DNA of 64,000 nucleotides, from positions 434,001 to 498,000 of the forward strand of contig JAQFWX010000002.1 of NCBI GenBank assembly GCA_027605045.1, in the 5' to 3' direction. The notes under the pieces were generated by a model. That model saw nothing but the letters and a program-made list of their open reading frames with translations, searched no databases and was not told the origin of the DNA. This document shows positions 39,401-50,546 of this stretch, one piece after another. Position 1 is the stretch's first letter, and each line of letters starts with the position of its first letter. The position numbers and the translations under genes were made by a program. This DNA is from Phallus indusiatus (Eukaryota > Basidiomycota > Agaricomycetes > Phallales > Phallaceae).

Positions 39401-40547
39401 TCTACAGGGAAGCATCCGACGTACAGTTTGATGAAACGGGTAACCGTAAACGGAAGTTTCGTTACGGAGACGAGGATGAGATTGAATTGGAGCAAGCTGA
39501 AAGGAAAAGACGACATGCATTGAACAAGGAATTCAACGCGTTCGCTGAAAAGTGTATGGAGGCCTGTTCAAATACCGTAGGTATTTCACGAATTGTGCTA
39601 TCATTGACCACAATCAATTGTTTTCAGATCGGTGAAAACGTTGAAGTAGAAATTCCCTTCCGGGAATTATCCTTTGAGGGCGTACCTTTCCGGACTAACG
39701 TTCGCCTTCAGCCTACAACAGATTGCTTGGTTCATCTCACTGATCCTCCGTTCCTGGTCGTCACGATGTCGGAAATTGAAATTGCATCTTTGGAACGAGT
39801 TCAATTTGGTCTAAAACAGTTCGATATGATTTTGGTTTTCAAAGATTTTCGGAGAGCCCCTTTATCTATCAACTCCATTCCGAGTTCCCAGATGGACGAC
39901 GTCAAACACTGGTTAGAGTATGTATAATTAGTTGATGACGGCCGAAGCTCGATGATTAACTAATTGTACAGTTCATCGGATATACCAATCATGGAATCTC
40001 GATTAAACTTGAACTGGGGGCCTATCATGAAATCTATTAATGACGATCCTCATGACTTCTTTTTACAAGGCGGCTGGCAAGTTATTGGTGGAGGGCCTGG
40101 TGCTTCAAATGCTGTAAGGATTCCTATATTCTGCTTTGCCTGTGCCGTTCCCCTGAATGGATTCCCAGAATTCCGAGTCCGAGTCCGAATCCGAGTCTGA
40201 TTTCATGGCAGAGAACGACTTTTCTGAAGAATCCAGTAGCAGCAATGATGCTGAAAGCGCGTATGATGGATCTGATGCGAGCGATGATGACGGTAGTTCT
40301 GAAATGGATGATGAAAGCGAAGGTATTTGCTTCATGTCTTCGTTGCAGCGCTCTTTTGACCATCTTTGTTCTTTTTTCAGGTGATGATTGGGATGAGTTG
40401 GAACGGAAAGCTGCCAAATCAGATATGAAAAGAGAATTAAACGGAAACGGCCATAACTCAGATGCTGACTCCCCTGAACGAAAGAAAAAGCCTGTTGCTA
40501 AATCAAACGGCAACAAGGCATCCGTCAAACCAGTTAAAAAAGGGTAG
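36491..40547 (+). CDS. SPT16: FACT complex subunit Spt16
   Basis: Spt16 with Pob3 forms the FACT histone chaperone, which loosens and rebuilds nucleosomes during transcription and replication. The N-terminal aminopeptidase-like lobe includes [40 protein letters not shown] and, after several introns, [20 protein letters not shown] and [18 protein letters not shown]. The dimerisation and middle domains follow ([36 protein letters not shown] stretch, [20 protein letters not shown] [32 protein letters not shown] exon). The protein ends in a long acidic Ser/Glu/Asp tail and a basic end PVKKG. Start ATG 36491-36493 gives [21 protein letters not shown], joined to [16 protein letters not shown]. About twelve introns; some internal joins are approximate. 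Confidence 0.93.
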
Positions 40548-41080
40548 ACAAAGTTGATTGTCTCTCTCAGCCAAATATGGCGATGTAGTATTAGAGCATG
40601 TAATTCTAACGTTTGCTATATATGTTTGACTTTTAATTACTTCGATGCAATTTTTGGTCTTCTGAGAAACTGTGAAGAATAGGTATTTGTGTTGACAAAA
40701 CCTATTAGATCCCTACAACGTTCTCGTAGAGATATCAATGTGCGATTTCCTCACCAACACGGATAAATAGGTATTTTTCTAGGGTTATAAATACATTAAT
40801 TTTATGGGTAAGCTCGGCAACTTCACCTAGCCTGCGTTCTGAGGTCCGCTCAAGCAGCTTTGTAGCCCCTAGCCTGGGGCCGTTTTGGATAACTATGTAC
40901 AAAGACCAAGAGACAGGCAATACATATAATTGCAATGGCGAATAGAAAACGGTAACGCGACGGATTCAACTTGGATGAATATGTTTGATTTGCTGACTAA
41001 TCAGTGATTTTCTGACAGGACCTTTTTTTGACGCGGTCGTACGAGTAAAACTTGATAATAAGGCTTGAGTGAGTAACATC
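40548..41080. other. Intergenic region SPT16/ERG1
   Basis: AT-rich spacer between two plus-strand genes. No gene or repeat recognised. Confidence 0.55.
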
Positions 41081-42804
41081 ATGAAAGCCACAAAGAATGA
41101 GTACGATGTACTCATCGTTGGTGCTGGAGTTGCCGGTGCAAGCTTGGCGCACGCTCTTTCTTCTTCATCTCCTTTGCCTCGTTCCCGGCCGCTCAGAATC
41201 GCCCTGTTAGAACGTTCATTGGCAGAACCGGATCGAATTGTAGGTGAATTGTTACAGCCCGGAGGAATGTCCGCTCTCAAGACTTTGGGGCTCGAATCGT
41301 GTGTTGAAAACATTGGTGCAATTCCTGCGTATGGGTATTGCGTAACCTATGAAGGCAAAGCTGTACACATACCATATCCTCAGCCTTATGAGGGACGAAG
41401 TTTTCACCATGGTCGATTCATTCAGAACTTACGAGCTAAAGCGAAAGAAGCAGACGACGTTGACGTTATTGAGGCTACCGCTACTGAATTAGTAGAATGT
41501 CATCAAACCAAAAGGGTCATAGGTGTACAAGCGAAACGACTTGATGCAAAAAGCATCGACACATATTTCGCCGATCTTGTTATCATTGCCGATGGATGTT
41601 TCTCCAATTTTAGGCCACAGATTTTTCTTACCTCTACATCCATCTCGACCCACATATCGACAAAAAGTTTTTTCTTTGGGACTATTCTCGAGAACGTGAC
41701 GTTACCTATTCCCAAACACGGCACGGTTGCTCTTGTACCAGGGTCTGGACCAGTTTTATTGTATCAGATAGATGAGAATGAAACTCGCATTCTGATAGAC
41801 ATAAAGGAGCCTTTACCCTCGAACATACCTGTGTGTATATTTGTTATTTGCATGCTTTGACTGTATACTAAAAATCGGGGTCAGGATCATGTACGACGTC
41901 ATATTCTCCCAGCTCTCCCTTCAAACTTGCACCGACCATTGGAGATTGCATTGGAAAAGCAGCGACTGCGGCGCATGCCTAACTCCTTCCTGCCGCCGAT
42001 GCTTCAAGGACGAAAGTATTCAAAGGACGGCATTATTCTTTTAGGTGACGCGTGGAATATGCGGCATCCTTTGACAGGGGGTAAGAGTACCAACTATGTA
42101 CTAGCGGATTCACTAATCACTGAGTATTGATCAAATAGGAGGAATGACGGTCGCCCTTAACGATGTTGTTCCACTTGCAAGACTCATTCTTCAATGTCCC
42201 AACTTCTCGCCTCCTGCACTATCCTCTTTACTAAATCAATGGCACTGGTCTAGAAAGCCGTTGAGTTCCACTATCAATATCCTCAGCGTTGCTCTTTACG
42301 ACCTTTTTGGTGCGAATGGTGAGCGAAATCCTAAATCCAACGCTTTTTCATCCAACGGTTGTTTAAGACGAAAACCTCGCTGTCTTGAGAGAGGGATGCT
42401 TTAAGTACTTCGAATTGGGAGGCAGGTGTATTAGTGATCCGGTATCTTTGCTGGCAGGGTGAGTACCACTCCCCTCTACTTTCCGAAATGAAGCTAAACC
42501 TTATGTAGCATTGCGCCCTCGCCTGCTTTGTTGGCAGGACATTTCTTCGCTGTCGCGTTCTATTCTATATGGGTAATGTTCACGCATGAAAGACAATCTA
42601 TCGCCTTCAAGAGAGGCACTAGAAGAAAAATTGTGAAGAAGGCCTCTATACACGAATATCCTAAGTTATGCATCAAAGGGTTAGGCGTGGTAAGTGTTTT
42701 CATGTATAATTAATCATGAACGTCCTTGAACATTTCACACTTAGTTCTGGACGGCCTGTGTTGTGTTTGGGCCTCTGGTGTGGAGTGAAATTCGATGGTG
42801 GTAA
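41081..42804 (+). CDS. ERG1: Squalene monooxygenase (squalene epoxidase)
   Basis: Erg1 converts squalene to 2,3-oxidosqualene with FAD, NADPH and O2 at the ER or lipid droplets, and it is the target of terbinafine. The start MKATKNEYDVLIVGAGVAGA carries the FAD GxGxxG motif directly. The second FAD motif DGCFSNFR and the third, GDAWNMRHPLTGGGMTVALN, spliced across an intron at 42075-42138, are complete. Two C-terminal hydrophobic helices (LAGHFFAVAFYSIWVMF and GVFWTACVVFGPLVWSEI) end in RWW. There is no membrane helix before the FAD fold, so anchoring relies on the C terminus. Introns fall after NIP, around LTGG, after GANG and near the end. Confidence 0.95.
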
Positions 42805-43593
42805 AACATGAGCCTGTCATACCCAACTTCATTTAATGCTAGATGTTAGTGAAATATACCTCGATTTTTAATGATGTTGCCGGAGTAATCGTGAGGGCGC
42901 GGACGTCAGTGCTTGCCTACAGTTTCAACAAAATCAACCAAAGTGGGTTTATTGCGAGCAACACATATATGGTAATACACTTGTACTATCGAAAATATAA
43001 TATATCCGAGTTTGTATGCGTAGGTAGTTTGAATAGACGTAGTTTTCTCAAGTTGACTTGAGTGTAAATTGATTAGAAAAAGTTGAAACTAGTTGTCGCA
43101 GACGAATAACAATTAGTAAGGTCTTTTCGTTCGACACTTGAGAACACTAAGTCAATTAATATTGAGTATTTGTCGTTCAAATAGAACGACGTTAGACGAA
43201 AAAGATTCGAGGTTTTGAACAGACAACAGAGACCAGACCAGATTTCAAAGTAAGTACTATATTATTCACAATGAGACTATTTATCTAGTTACTCCGGTGA
43301 ATTATCTATTTACTATAGAGACCATGATTGTCCATAAGGACTTGTAATATTTAATTTTACGTTGAGATAAATATAACAAAAAAGAAAATAAGAAGAAACA
43401 ACAAAAGGAAAATACCGGGGCACAGTCCTGATTTACTACTTCATCCTAACAAGAAAAATAGTGCCTAAAATACCTAACAAACCATGCGGTGCAAGCTCAA
43501 ATCTGAGTGATATTATCCAGAAGTGCATCTATTTCCGCTCCCGCTTGAATTGTCTAATAACTTGATGTCAGGATTAGGAACACAGGAACAAGA
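42805..43593. other. AT-rich spacer before the NACHT gene
   Basis: No gene is supported. Sequence at 43080-43220 contains short inverted words built on CGTTC/GAACG, and 43370-43420 is A-rich. This may be decayed mobile DNA at the edge of the accessory island. Confidence 0.45.
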
Positions 43594-45932
43594 CTAAAAC
43601 GCCACCTTGCAGGATTCACGTAGTGAGATAAAGCATTCCGGAATCAGAGCCATTCGTTCGCAGCTCACAACGCTATGTATGGAAATAGCACCCTCTAAGC
43701 ACTTCTTCAAATACCTATGGAGTGCTACCCGGACGTCATCTGTAAGAAGTACCTTGATACGCTCTAAATGGCGAGGAAGTTCAAAGAAACTGTATTCCAA
43801 CATGTCTTTATATGCGTCACTCAACAATGCGGCAGCCGTTCCACGACCAAGGAGTTCCAATAGATTGAGAGCAATCTTTTGGTGACCATCCTCCAACCTG
43901 ACATTGAACAGTGGGTCTTGGCATCTCTTTGGGTCAACAAGGAACCGTGCAAAGCTAGGATGTGACACTCTGAGTTTTGTGGCCGGAGTGAGCCGCCCTT
44001 CAATAATCAAAATCGACCTCAAACGATCCATCACATATAATGTGATGTCAAGAGGGATACCCACAAACTCGAGCTGCTCTGGAGAGAGGTACGGGGCTTC
44101 ATGCAGGGGATATCCTACCGTGCCTTGAAACCTGTACAGAGCAAGCCAGCGAAGAACGCGCTGAACCTGCTCCATACATTTCTCATCGTCCTTCACATCC
44201 TCAAATGCGATCTTGAGGATGGTGCTGTAGAGACCGTCGAGCTTTTCGTACATTCGGCACGGCCCGCCTTGTCCTTGAGATTGAACGAGGTCGTCATAAA
44301 ACCGGCGAGCCAGATGTCCCGCGCGCGTTAAGAACTGAATGACCGAACTCGTATGAAGGAAAAGTCCCTCTGAAAACCGTGTCAGGTTTTCAACTGCATC
44401 CGCCCCGTTTTCAGCCAAGGACAGTCCGTTCTCTGAATTTTCCGCGAGATACGACTTAATATACAGAGCGATATCACGGTCTACATCCTCCTCCAGTCCT
44501 AAATCACGGAATACTGTGAACTCAGAGAATTCTGAGCTTTCTAAGACATTCATAATGTACCGCTCTGGGCGAGTGGTGATGAGCACTCGGAGGTGTTGAT
44601 AGTCCTGAGCCGCGGTACATAGTTGTTTCAAGAGATCGGGTATAATATTGTCCGGCTTGTTCAGACATTCATCCACCCCATCGAGAACAATTAGGAGCGG
44701 TTTGCTCGTTCTGGATAACACTTTGGCAATTAAATCCTGATACTGATATCTTAATTGTTGCCGGCCGGCACCTCGTTGTGTATGAACCTTGACTGCAGTC
44801 ACGACGAATCGACACAACTCTGGCTTGGAGTGTGCGAGTTGAAAAGCTAGTGTTGGAAAAATGCAATACGGGTCACTGCATTCTTCTGAACCGCGTACGA
44901 AAAAGAACGATGCCCCCAGGTGAGTTGAATCTAAGCTCCGGCAAAAGGTATGCGCAACAGTAGACTTCCCTGTCCCGGCACGTCCGTGGAGGACGTAAAT
45001 CCTCCTGCTGGAGTTGGTCATGTGCACCCATTCATTCAAATGCTGAAGAACGGATACCCGTGTCCCAGGTGTTAGATACTTATTCTCTTTACTAAGGGCC
45101 GAAGTGAATGAAGCATCAGCCGGTCTCAACCCATCCAAAATTGCCAGAATTTGGGTGAGACATAGAGAAGACGTCTGATAATAAATACCTGATAACTAAA
45201 AATAGCGCAGATGAATACCATAGCGAAAACAATAGGGCTGAATGATACTAACATTTATTCTTTCCATGTCTGTGGCGAGTTGGAGGATCGTAGATCCTTC
45301 TTCTGACTGCTCTCGCCGTGAAACATGCACAAAATAGACATGGGTTCTTACGCACCTTGAAGTCCTCTTTGATATTGTCAATTTTGTCTTCAATATCCGC
45401 TAGAACCTCATCTTGGTTTTGAAAAAGAAGGTTGGGCCACCAATTTGTGCGCCGATGGTTTTGTACGAATCTTAGAACTGCCGCCAATTTGCTATCGGCC
45501 ATTACTTGTCACAAAATGCGTATGTATCGAACAGATTCTCAGCATACCTCTCGATTGATTTGACCTGCTTCTGGAATTCATCTATTGATCCCAACTCCTC
45601 TAAAAGGTTTTCATTTTCTAATCGAGTCACTATCGAGTCGCCAACTGATTTTAAAAGATCTAAAAACTCTTTGATTTGTTTCATGGTCTTCTGCTTCTGA
45701 TATGCACGCGCCCTCGTTTCCTATTGGGATCAAAATCAGTAAAGCTCATCAGAGAGGCACACTTGCCGACCATGATCCCCTCAACCAAACCCGGTATTAA
45801 GCCGAGGGCGTCCTCCAACCCTGGAACGGGGAAGTCAGTTGATATTGATCTAATTAGACTGAATATCTTGTTAGAGTCGGTGAGTAAGGCGTCGCCGCTG
45901 TTTTTTCGGTTTATTGATGCCTTTAATCCAAG
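43594..45932 (-). CDS. NACHT-domain STAND protein with helical-bundle N terminus (5' end unresolved)
   Basis: This is a fungal NLR-like protein. The main exon (43594-45174) encodes a NACHT NTPase: P-loop HGRAGTGKSTVAHTFCRS, Walker B PLLIVLDGVDECLNKP, sensor RVLITTRPERYI, then a winged-helix-like region ending LRESCKVAF. No WD40, ankyrin or TPR repeats follow. Upstream exons join as SEEGSTILQLATDMERIN, then KLAAVLRFVQNHRRTNWWPN, then FLDLLKSVGDSIVTRLENEN, then STDFPVPGLEDALGLIPGLV. This helical module resembles the MLKL/HeLo-type four-helix bundles at the N terminus of many Agaricomycete NLRs. The join at about 45490-45550 needs a 56-base intron with donor GTATGC. The first exon recognised begins at 45932 after an acceptor CAG, and I could not find the initiating ATG upstream, so the 5' end is open. 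A broken copy lies at 13951-15213. Confidence 0.82.
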
Positions 45933-46558
45933 CTGAAATGAGAAATCTAATCGCAACAGTACTACAAATGTTCTAGCACCTTTGAACTTTGCATAGCAGA
46001 AACGATAGTGCTTTACAGATTTTGAAGCCCGTCGGTAAGAGATCCGCTCAGCGTTTCGGAAGCCGCGTCAGGAGGTAGATACTAGACCGTAGGCCGGTAG
46101 TACTGCGCCACCGGGTGCACAAAAATCTTGTGTGTCCTCCTATTAAATCTATATACAGATTCAGTCTACGTAGAGTGATTATAGAGGACTATTCCCTTGT
46201 ATGAAATGCTGGGGCTCTCTGTGTCATTTATTACCACATTTATTATTGGTTGTTTTTCTGTATTGTCTGGATTGTGGTAGCACTTATTCTGTCATCCTCA
46301 TCTTGCAGCGCTTCATACCCAGTGTGCCATTCCACTTCATCCAGACTCAATTGCTGAGTGTGTATACTCTGTCCCTGTACTTTGTAGTCGGTAAAATGAG
46401 TACGCTGGCGTGAGTTCTATGAACTGAGCTTTTCCGACCGTCTTGCCGTTCTATAGACGTGTCCGCGCTCGAGTTACAAGCAATGTACCTTCCCCCAGGC
46501 CTGGCTGACTCTGAGCCGGCATCTCATCAAGTCTGAATAATAGTGGATCAGCAGTTTG
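45933..46558. other. Spacer between the NACHT gene and the helicase relic
   Basis: The right-hand side of this stretch has no supportable gene. The part next to 45933 should contain the first exon and promoter of the NACHT gene. One minus-strand frame there (about 46010-46090) reads DAASETLSGSLTDGLQN, but no ATG leads into it cleanly. Confidence 0.4.
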
Positions 46559-47045
46559 TTAGTAACGCCGCGTGCCTCGAGCGATTGCCGGTTCGCGTTC
46601 ATCGAATAATATTCGCTCCAAGGTCCCTACTGGCTGCGTTATCATAGTCTGCATTCCTTTGAACACTTCAACCTCATACGGCATTTCCCAATTATGTTCA
46701 AGTTCCGCGCTTTTCTGCTTCATGTCTTGCGGCAATGGCGTCTTCTGCCGACCCACAAGCTCTTCTGAGTGATAACGAAAACATTTTTTCTTTTGAGACG
46801 TAGGACTGTTTGTCGCCATCGCCCGATTCCACACGTTCCTGACACCATTTCTAGATGTGACTAGCACTACCGCATTCCAAGGTGATGTGTAGAAGTTGGG
46901 TCTTAAACAAGCTTGATTCGTTAGTGTCATTTCCTTCAATATGTCTTCGTCTTCTGTTGTGGTTTCTGACATCCGAACCCGTCCTAGAAGCGAGGCCCAT
47001 TCAGGATCTGTTGCAAGAGCTTTGGATGAACGAGCCTCTTAATAC
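46559..47045 (-). mobile_element. Relic of a Pif1-like (Helitron-type) helicase
   Basis: The open frame 46559-46972 and its in-frame extension to about 47045 match the C-terminal half of the Pif1-like helicases carried by fungal Helitrons. Seen in order are DPEWASLLGRVRMSE, EMTLTNQACLRPNF, WNAVVLVTSRNGVRNVWNRA (family form: LVTPRHAVRxxWN), LVGRQKTPLPQDM, EVEVFKGMQTMITQPV (family form: GMxVMVT) and ILFDEREPA. The Walker A and B parts are absent and no Rep domain is present, so this is a fragment. An ATG exists at 46970-46972, but the family match begins before it. Helitron ends were not found. A host Pif1 gene is unlikely because the fragment is too short. Confidence 0.65.
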
Positions 47046-48037
47046 TTTTGAATTATGATTTTCTATTGGATAATGTATAGTATGAGTTGTATCGTAGTAA
47101 AAGAAAAAGGCTATACATAATATGTATACACGATCTTGTTATATTACATAACGCAAGGTTTCTCGTAGTTCGGTTGTTCCCGAGTCACTAAGTATTGAGC
47201 TCGAGCTGGTTCTTTCTCTTCCCCCTGCTCTACGTTACGCCCCTGGAGGGTCAACTCATCTCGTATAATAATTCTGTTATAAGTAAGTTTGTCTCAATAT
47301 TGTTTATATTAGTCAAGTAGAATGAGTCTCGTCTGACAACAAAAAAGATATTTGTTCCCATGGTCCGTCGTCCCCCACCCAGTGCTTTAAAGCTTCATCA
47401 AGGGCCAATGCCTTCTCGGTGCCATCCCAAACACACACTTCCTTCTCGACCACGTCCCGCGCTCGCCTTACCTGAACTTGTTGTCGAGAATGCTTGCACA
47501 CTAGTGCCGGCGACGCCTGTCGGAAACTTTGGCGTGTCGGACTCGTCGTATCTTTTGCCCACGACGAAGACACAAGGTGGGATCCACGCCCTCGATACGT
47601 TGCGAGGGCCGTGGAATAGGTCTAGAAGCCTTGCAGAGTCGCATGTATTGGTGGACATCCATCTGTTAATCAAACCACCCAAGCCTGTTGTCCATTCACC
47701 CTTGGCGTAGTGATTAGTCAAATACATGATTTTCGCAGTTTCAGTATGTTTGAGCCGAAGTAAAGTAATAATCTAGACACATTACTGTGTACTTGTAACT
47801 TGACACTTTAAGATGGGTTCGGCGAGTTTGCCAATCTGCACAATAAGACCGCCCAGACCACTCAGTTCAGCTTGCCCGCGGAGGCCGAGTCCATTGTCTC
47901 AGCCCGGAGCCTCACAAATCGCCCACGTGACCGGTTTGGACGCGTCGCGTTGGCGTCCGTCCTTCTTTCTCTTTCTTGTGCCCTTTTTCGTTCCTGTTTC
48001 TCTTTCCCATTTATAAACACCACAACATTCGCTGGTT
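47046..48037. other. Accessory spacer with an unrecognised ORF, then UBE2C promoter
   Basis: A minus-strand frame with a real ATG at 47725-47727 runs to 47398 (starts MYLTNHYAKGEWTTGLGGLI), and a second minus frame overlaps it (47313-47573, ending WEQISFLLSDETHST). A GT (GTAAGG) lies in the overlap, so they might be two exons of one gene or a decayed one. I recognise no family. The final 230 bases belong to the promoter of the E2 gene. Confidence 0.4.
47940..47945. promoter_or_regulatory. ACGCGT (MCB-like) box upstream of UBE2C
   Basis: A perfect MluI cell-cycle box followed by CGCG lies 92 bases before the proposed start codon of the mitotic E2 enzyme. Confidence 0.35.
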
Positions 48038-48921
48038 ATGAACATATCAACCATGCCCCGTACCACTCTTCCCTCTCACAAACCTACTTGTTCTTCTTCC
48101 AATGACTCTGTAAACGGTAGCGTTACTAAACGGTTGTGTACATTCTATATTCATTATCCCTTGCATTTTCAACTAACATACATTATATACGTCAATAGAC
48201 TAAGCAATGAACTCATGACTCTAATGGTCAGTCTTTCTCTTTCATTTCTAAGAATGATCCTAAACGGTGGCATTAGATGTCTGCTTCTCCTGGAATTGTA
48301 ACCAACTTTTTATCTTGTACTTGATTTCATCTCATCTCCTTTTCACACCTTTCTTTCCGCTTTATCACAGTCCGCATTCCCGAAATCTGACGCTAATATT
48401 TTCGAATGGGTGGGAACTATAGAGGGTCCACCCGGAACAGTGAGTTACTTATCCCCCAAAAAGAACTATTTTCTAACTATCTTCATTTAGTATTATCAAA
48501 ACCTAGTTTTCAAAATTATAATTGTGTTTCCACCTAATTATCCATACGTTCCTCCTGTCATAAATTTCGACCCGAACACGCCTTGTTACCATCCGAATGT
48601 GGATATTCACGGCGGAATCTGTCTCGACATCCTCAAAGAAAAATGGAGCGCGGTATACAGCGTACATACAATTCTATTAAGTCTGCAAAGCTTATTGGGC
48701 GGTAATTCTCCATTCTCTTATATCTGTTCCACAAAGCTCAGTCAACGATTCAGAACCCAACAATTCATCCCCTCTAAACGTGGAAGCGGCGGGATTATGG
48801 GATCGTCCTGACGGTATGTAGTCTTGTCAATATCGTCTAGATAGTTTCTCATACTTTTTCCGTCGTAGAATTCAAGGTGCAACTCATGCGCCATTATCGT
48901 CCAATAGTAGGCTCAACTTGA
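48038..48921 (+). CDS. Ubiquitin-conjugating enzyme E2 C (APC/C-type, Ubc11/UbcH10)
   Basis: E2 C enzymes start ubiquitin chains on APC/C substrates such as cyclin B. The N terminus has a Ser/Pro-rich extension ([15 protein letters not shown]) and then [15 protein letters not shown] 21-base microexon (48277-48297, encoding MSASPGI) restores the conserved MSASPGISAFPKSD before [15 protein letters not shown]. The core reads [14 protein letters not shown], the catalytic-cysteine region [20 protein letters not shown] with Cys in GGICLD, then [11 protein letters not shown] spliced to [20 protein letters not shown] and a tail ending HYRPIVGST. At least six introns. The N-terminal extension and HPNVD.GGICLD pattern identify the E2 C class over other E2s. 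Confidence 0.93.
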
Positions 48922-49153
48922 AGTTGTGTAGTGTAGGTGTGGAGTTCATCTGTCACATTCCACTTGCGAATGTCGTCACCATATTGTTTCTCAAATGCAC
49001 ATGTACACATACCCTTCAGCAATAGATTCTTTCCTCTTTTCTATCTGGCAATCACGCACCTCCCGAACTAAGGTGCCAAAACAAATGTAACAGTAACATG
49101 TGTGTGACCGAAATGCCAAAACTTGAAGCCAACGTCTCAAGTCGTGCTAGTAT

Positions 49154-50536
49154 ATGCCATTCGTACGTGCCAGTGCTTTCGCAGTCGGTGCGGTAGTAGG
49201 CGCAGCAGCAGCGTTAGTCATAACACGCAGACAACAGTCTGCTTTGACTTCTTCTTTACATTCCTCGCTAGCAGATTCAACAGGTCCAGCATCCGCTGCA
49301 GTAGTTGTTCCATCCTCCAGTATAGTTTCTCCCGCTAATACGGGTGTATTAAAATATGGCAATCCAGGTACTCTGGCATATCATATTTGACGTTTATTTA
49401 GAAATTTATCGCGTTTAGGTCCCATCGCAGATCTTTTGACCAGAAAAGCCTACGCTGCAGGCTATGATCGTCGTTTACGTCACCCAGCATGGGTCAGTGA
49501 ATTGTGCTATTTTTCTTTATTATGAACCACTTAGAATCACTTCTTTTCGCAGACAGCAGAACATCTAACACGAGCCTCCCTCGGTCGTTCCCTACTGGAG
49601 CCTTCTCCAGCAGAGGAGATCGGCGGCGACAGGTCCAAATCAGCGTTTGAAGAAGATGGAGATATCCCCGATACCTTCAGAGCTCGTTTGTCCGATTACT
49701 TCAGAAGCGGTTATGACAGAGGCCATATGTACGCTTTAATACCTTTTTTCAACTCCTTCAATCCAAAACTCAGTCCTCCAAGGGTACCTGCAGCCGATGC
49801 CAAGATGTCCCAGGTATTTCCTTCTCCTTTTAGAGCCTCACTTGCGCTTGTTGAATCGACGTACTTGCTAGGAAGCCATGAATGAGACATTTTTGCTATC
49901 AAATATTGCACCTCAAGTTGGCGACGGTTTTAATCGACACTGTTTGTTCTTTATCATTATTATTATTACTAGCTACTGACTGGCTCTCAATCACCTCTCC
50001 CCTGATATATCTTTCAGACTGGGCTTACCTTGAGCGATGGTGTCGGGATTTAACGCTCTCGTTCAGCGATGTTTATGTATTTACAATCCCTCTTTACCTT
50101 CCGACCCGGGATGCCGACGGAAAGTATCGTGTTGTAAGAGCATCTTGCTACTTCCCCTTCACTTCACCGCTCTAATATACTATTCTTGTAGAAATATGAA
50201 GTCATAGGAACACCACCAAACGTCGCTGTACCCACGCATTTTGCCAAAGTGATACTGGCCGCCCGGCCTGCCTCACCAACAACTCCCAACATAGCTGAAA
50301 TCTCCACTGGCGCATTTGTCCTTCCTAATGCACCCATTCCCGATGAAACACCCTTACAAAATTTCACAGCCCCAGTGGACGCTGTCGAGAAAGCTGCTGG
50401 TTTACAAATATTCTCTGAACAAATAAAACAAAGTTCAAGGCATATTTGTCAAACAACGGAATGCAAGGTTGTCGTCAGACGCTTCAATGATGCCCAAAAG
50501 CCAATGGGAAATTCAAAAAGTATCTCTAGAAAGTAA
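49154..50536 (+). CDS. NUC1: Mitochondrial DNA/RNA non-specific endonuclease (endonuclease G)
   Basis: NUC1/EndoG is a beta-beta-alpha-metal nuclease of the mitochondrial inner membrane that acts in mtDNA turnover and programmed death. The N terminus MPFVRASAFAVGAVVGAAAA has a hydrophobic helix followed by basic residues, suited to mitochondrial targeting. The core has LLTRKAYAAGYDRRLRHPAW, TAEHLTRASLGRS, the catalytic DRGHM spliced to VPAADAKMSQ, and the metal-site helix ETFLLSNIAPQVGDGFNRHY, then YVFTIPLYLPTRDADGKYRV and VAVPTHFAKVIL. The active-site His (DRGH) and Asn (in FNRHYW) are both kept. The stop follows SISRK at 50534-50536. About five introns. Confidence 0.95.
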
Positions 50537-50546
50537 AATAGTCTAG

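Noticed and set aside
40105..40528. Minus-strand Ser-rich frames opposite the Spt16 tail
   Set aside because: They are the antisense of the GAA/GAG/TCC-rich acidic tail.
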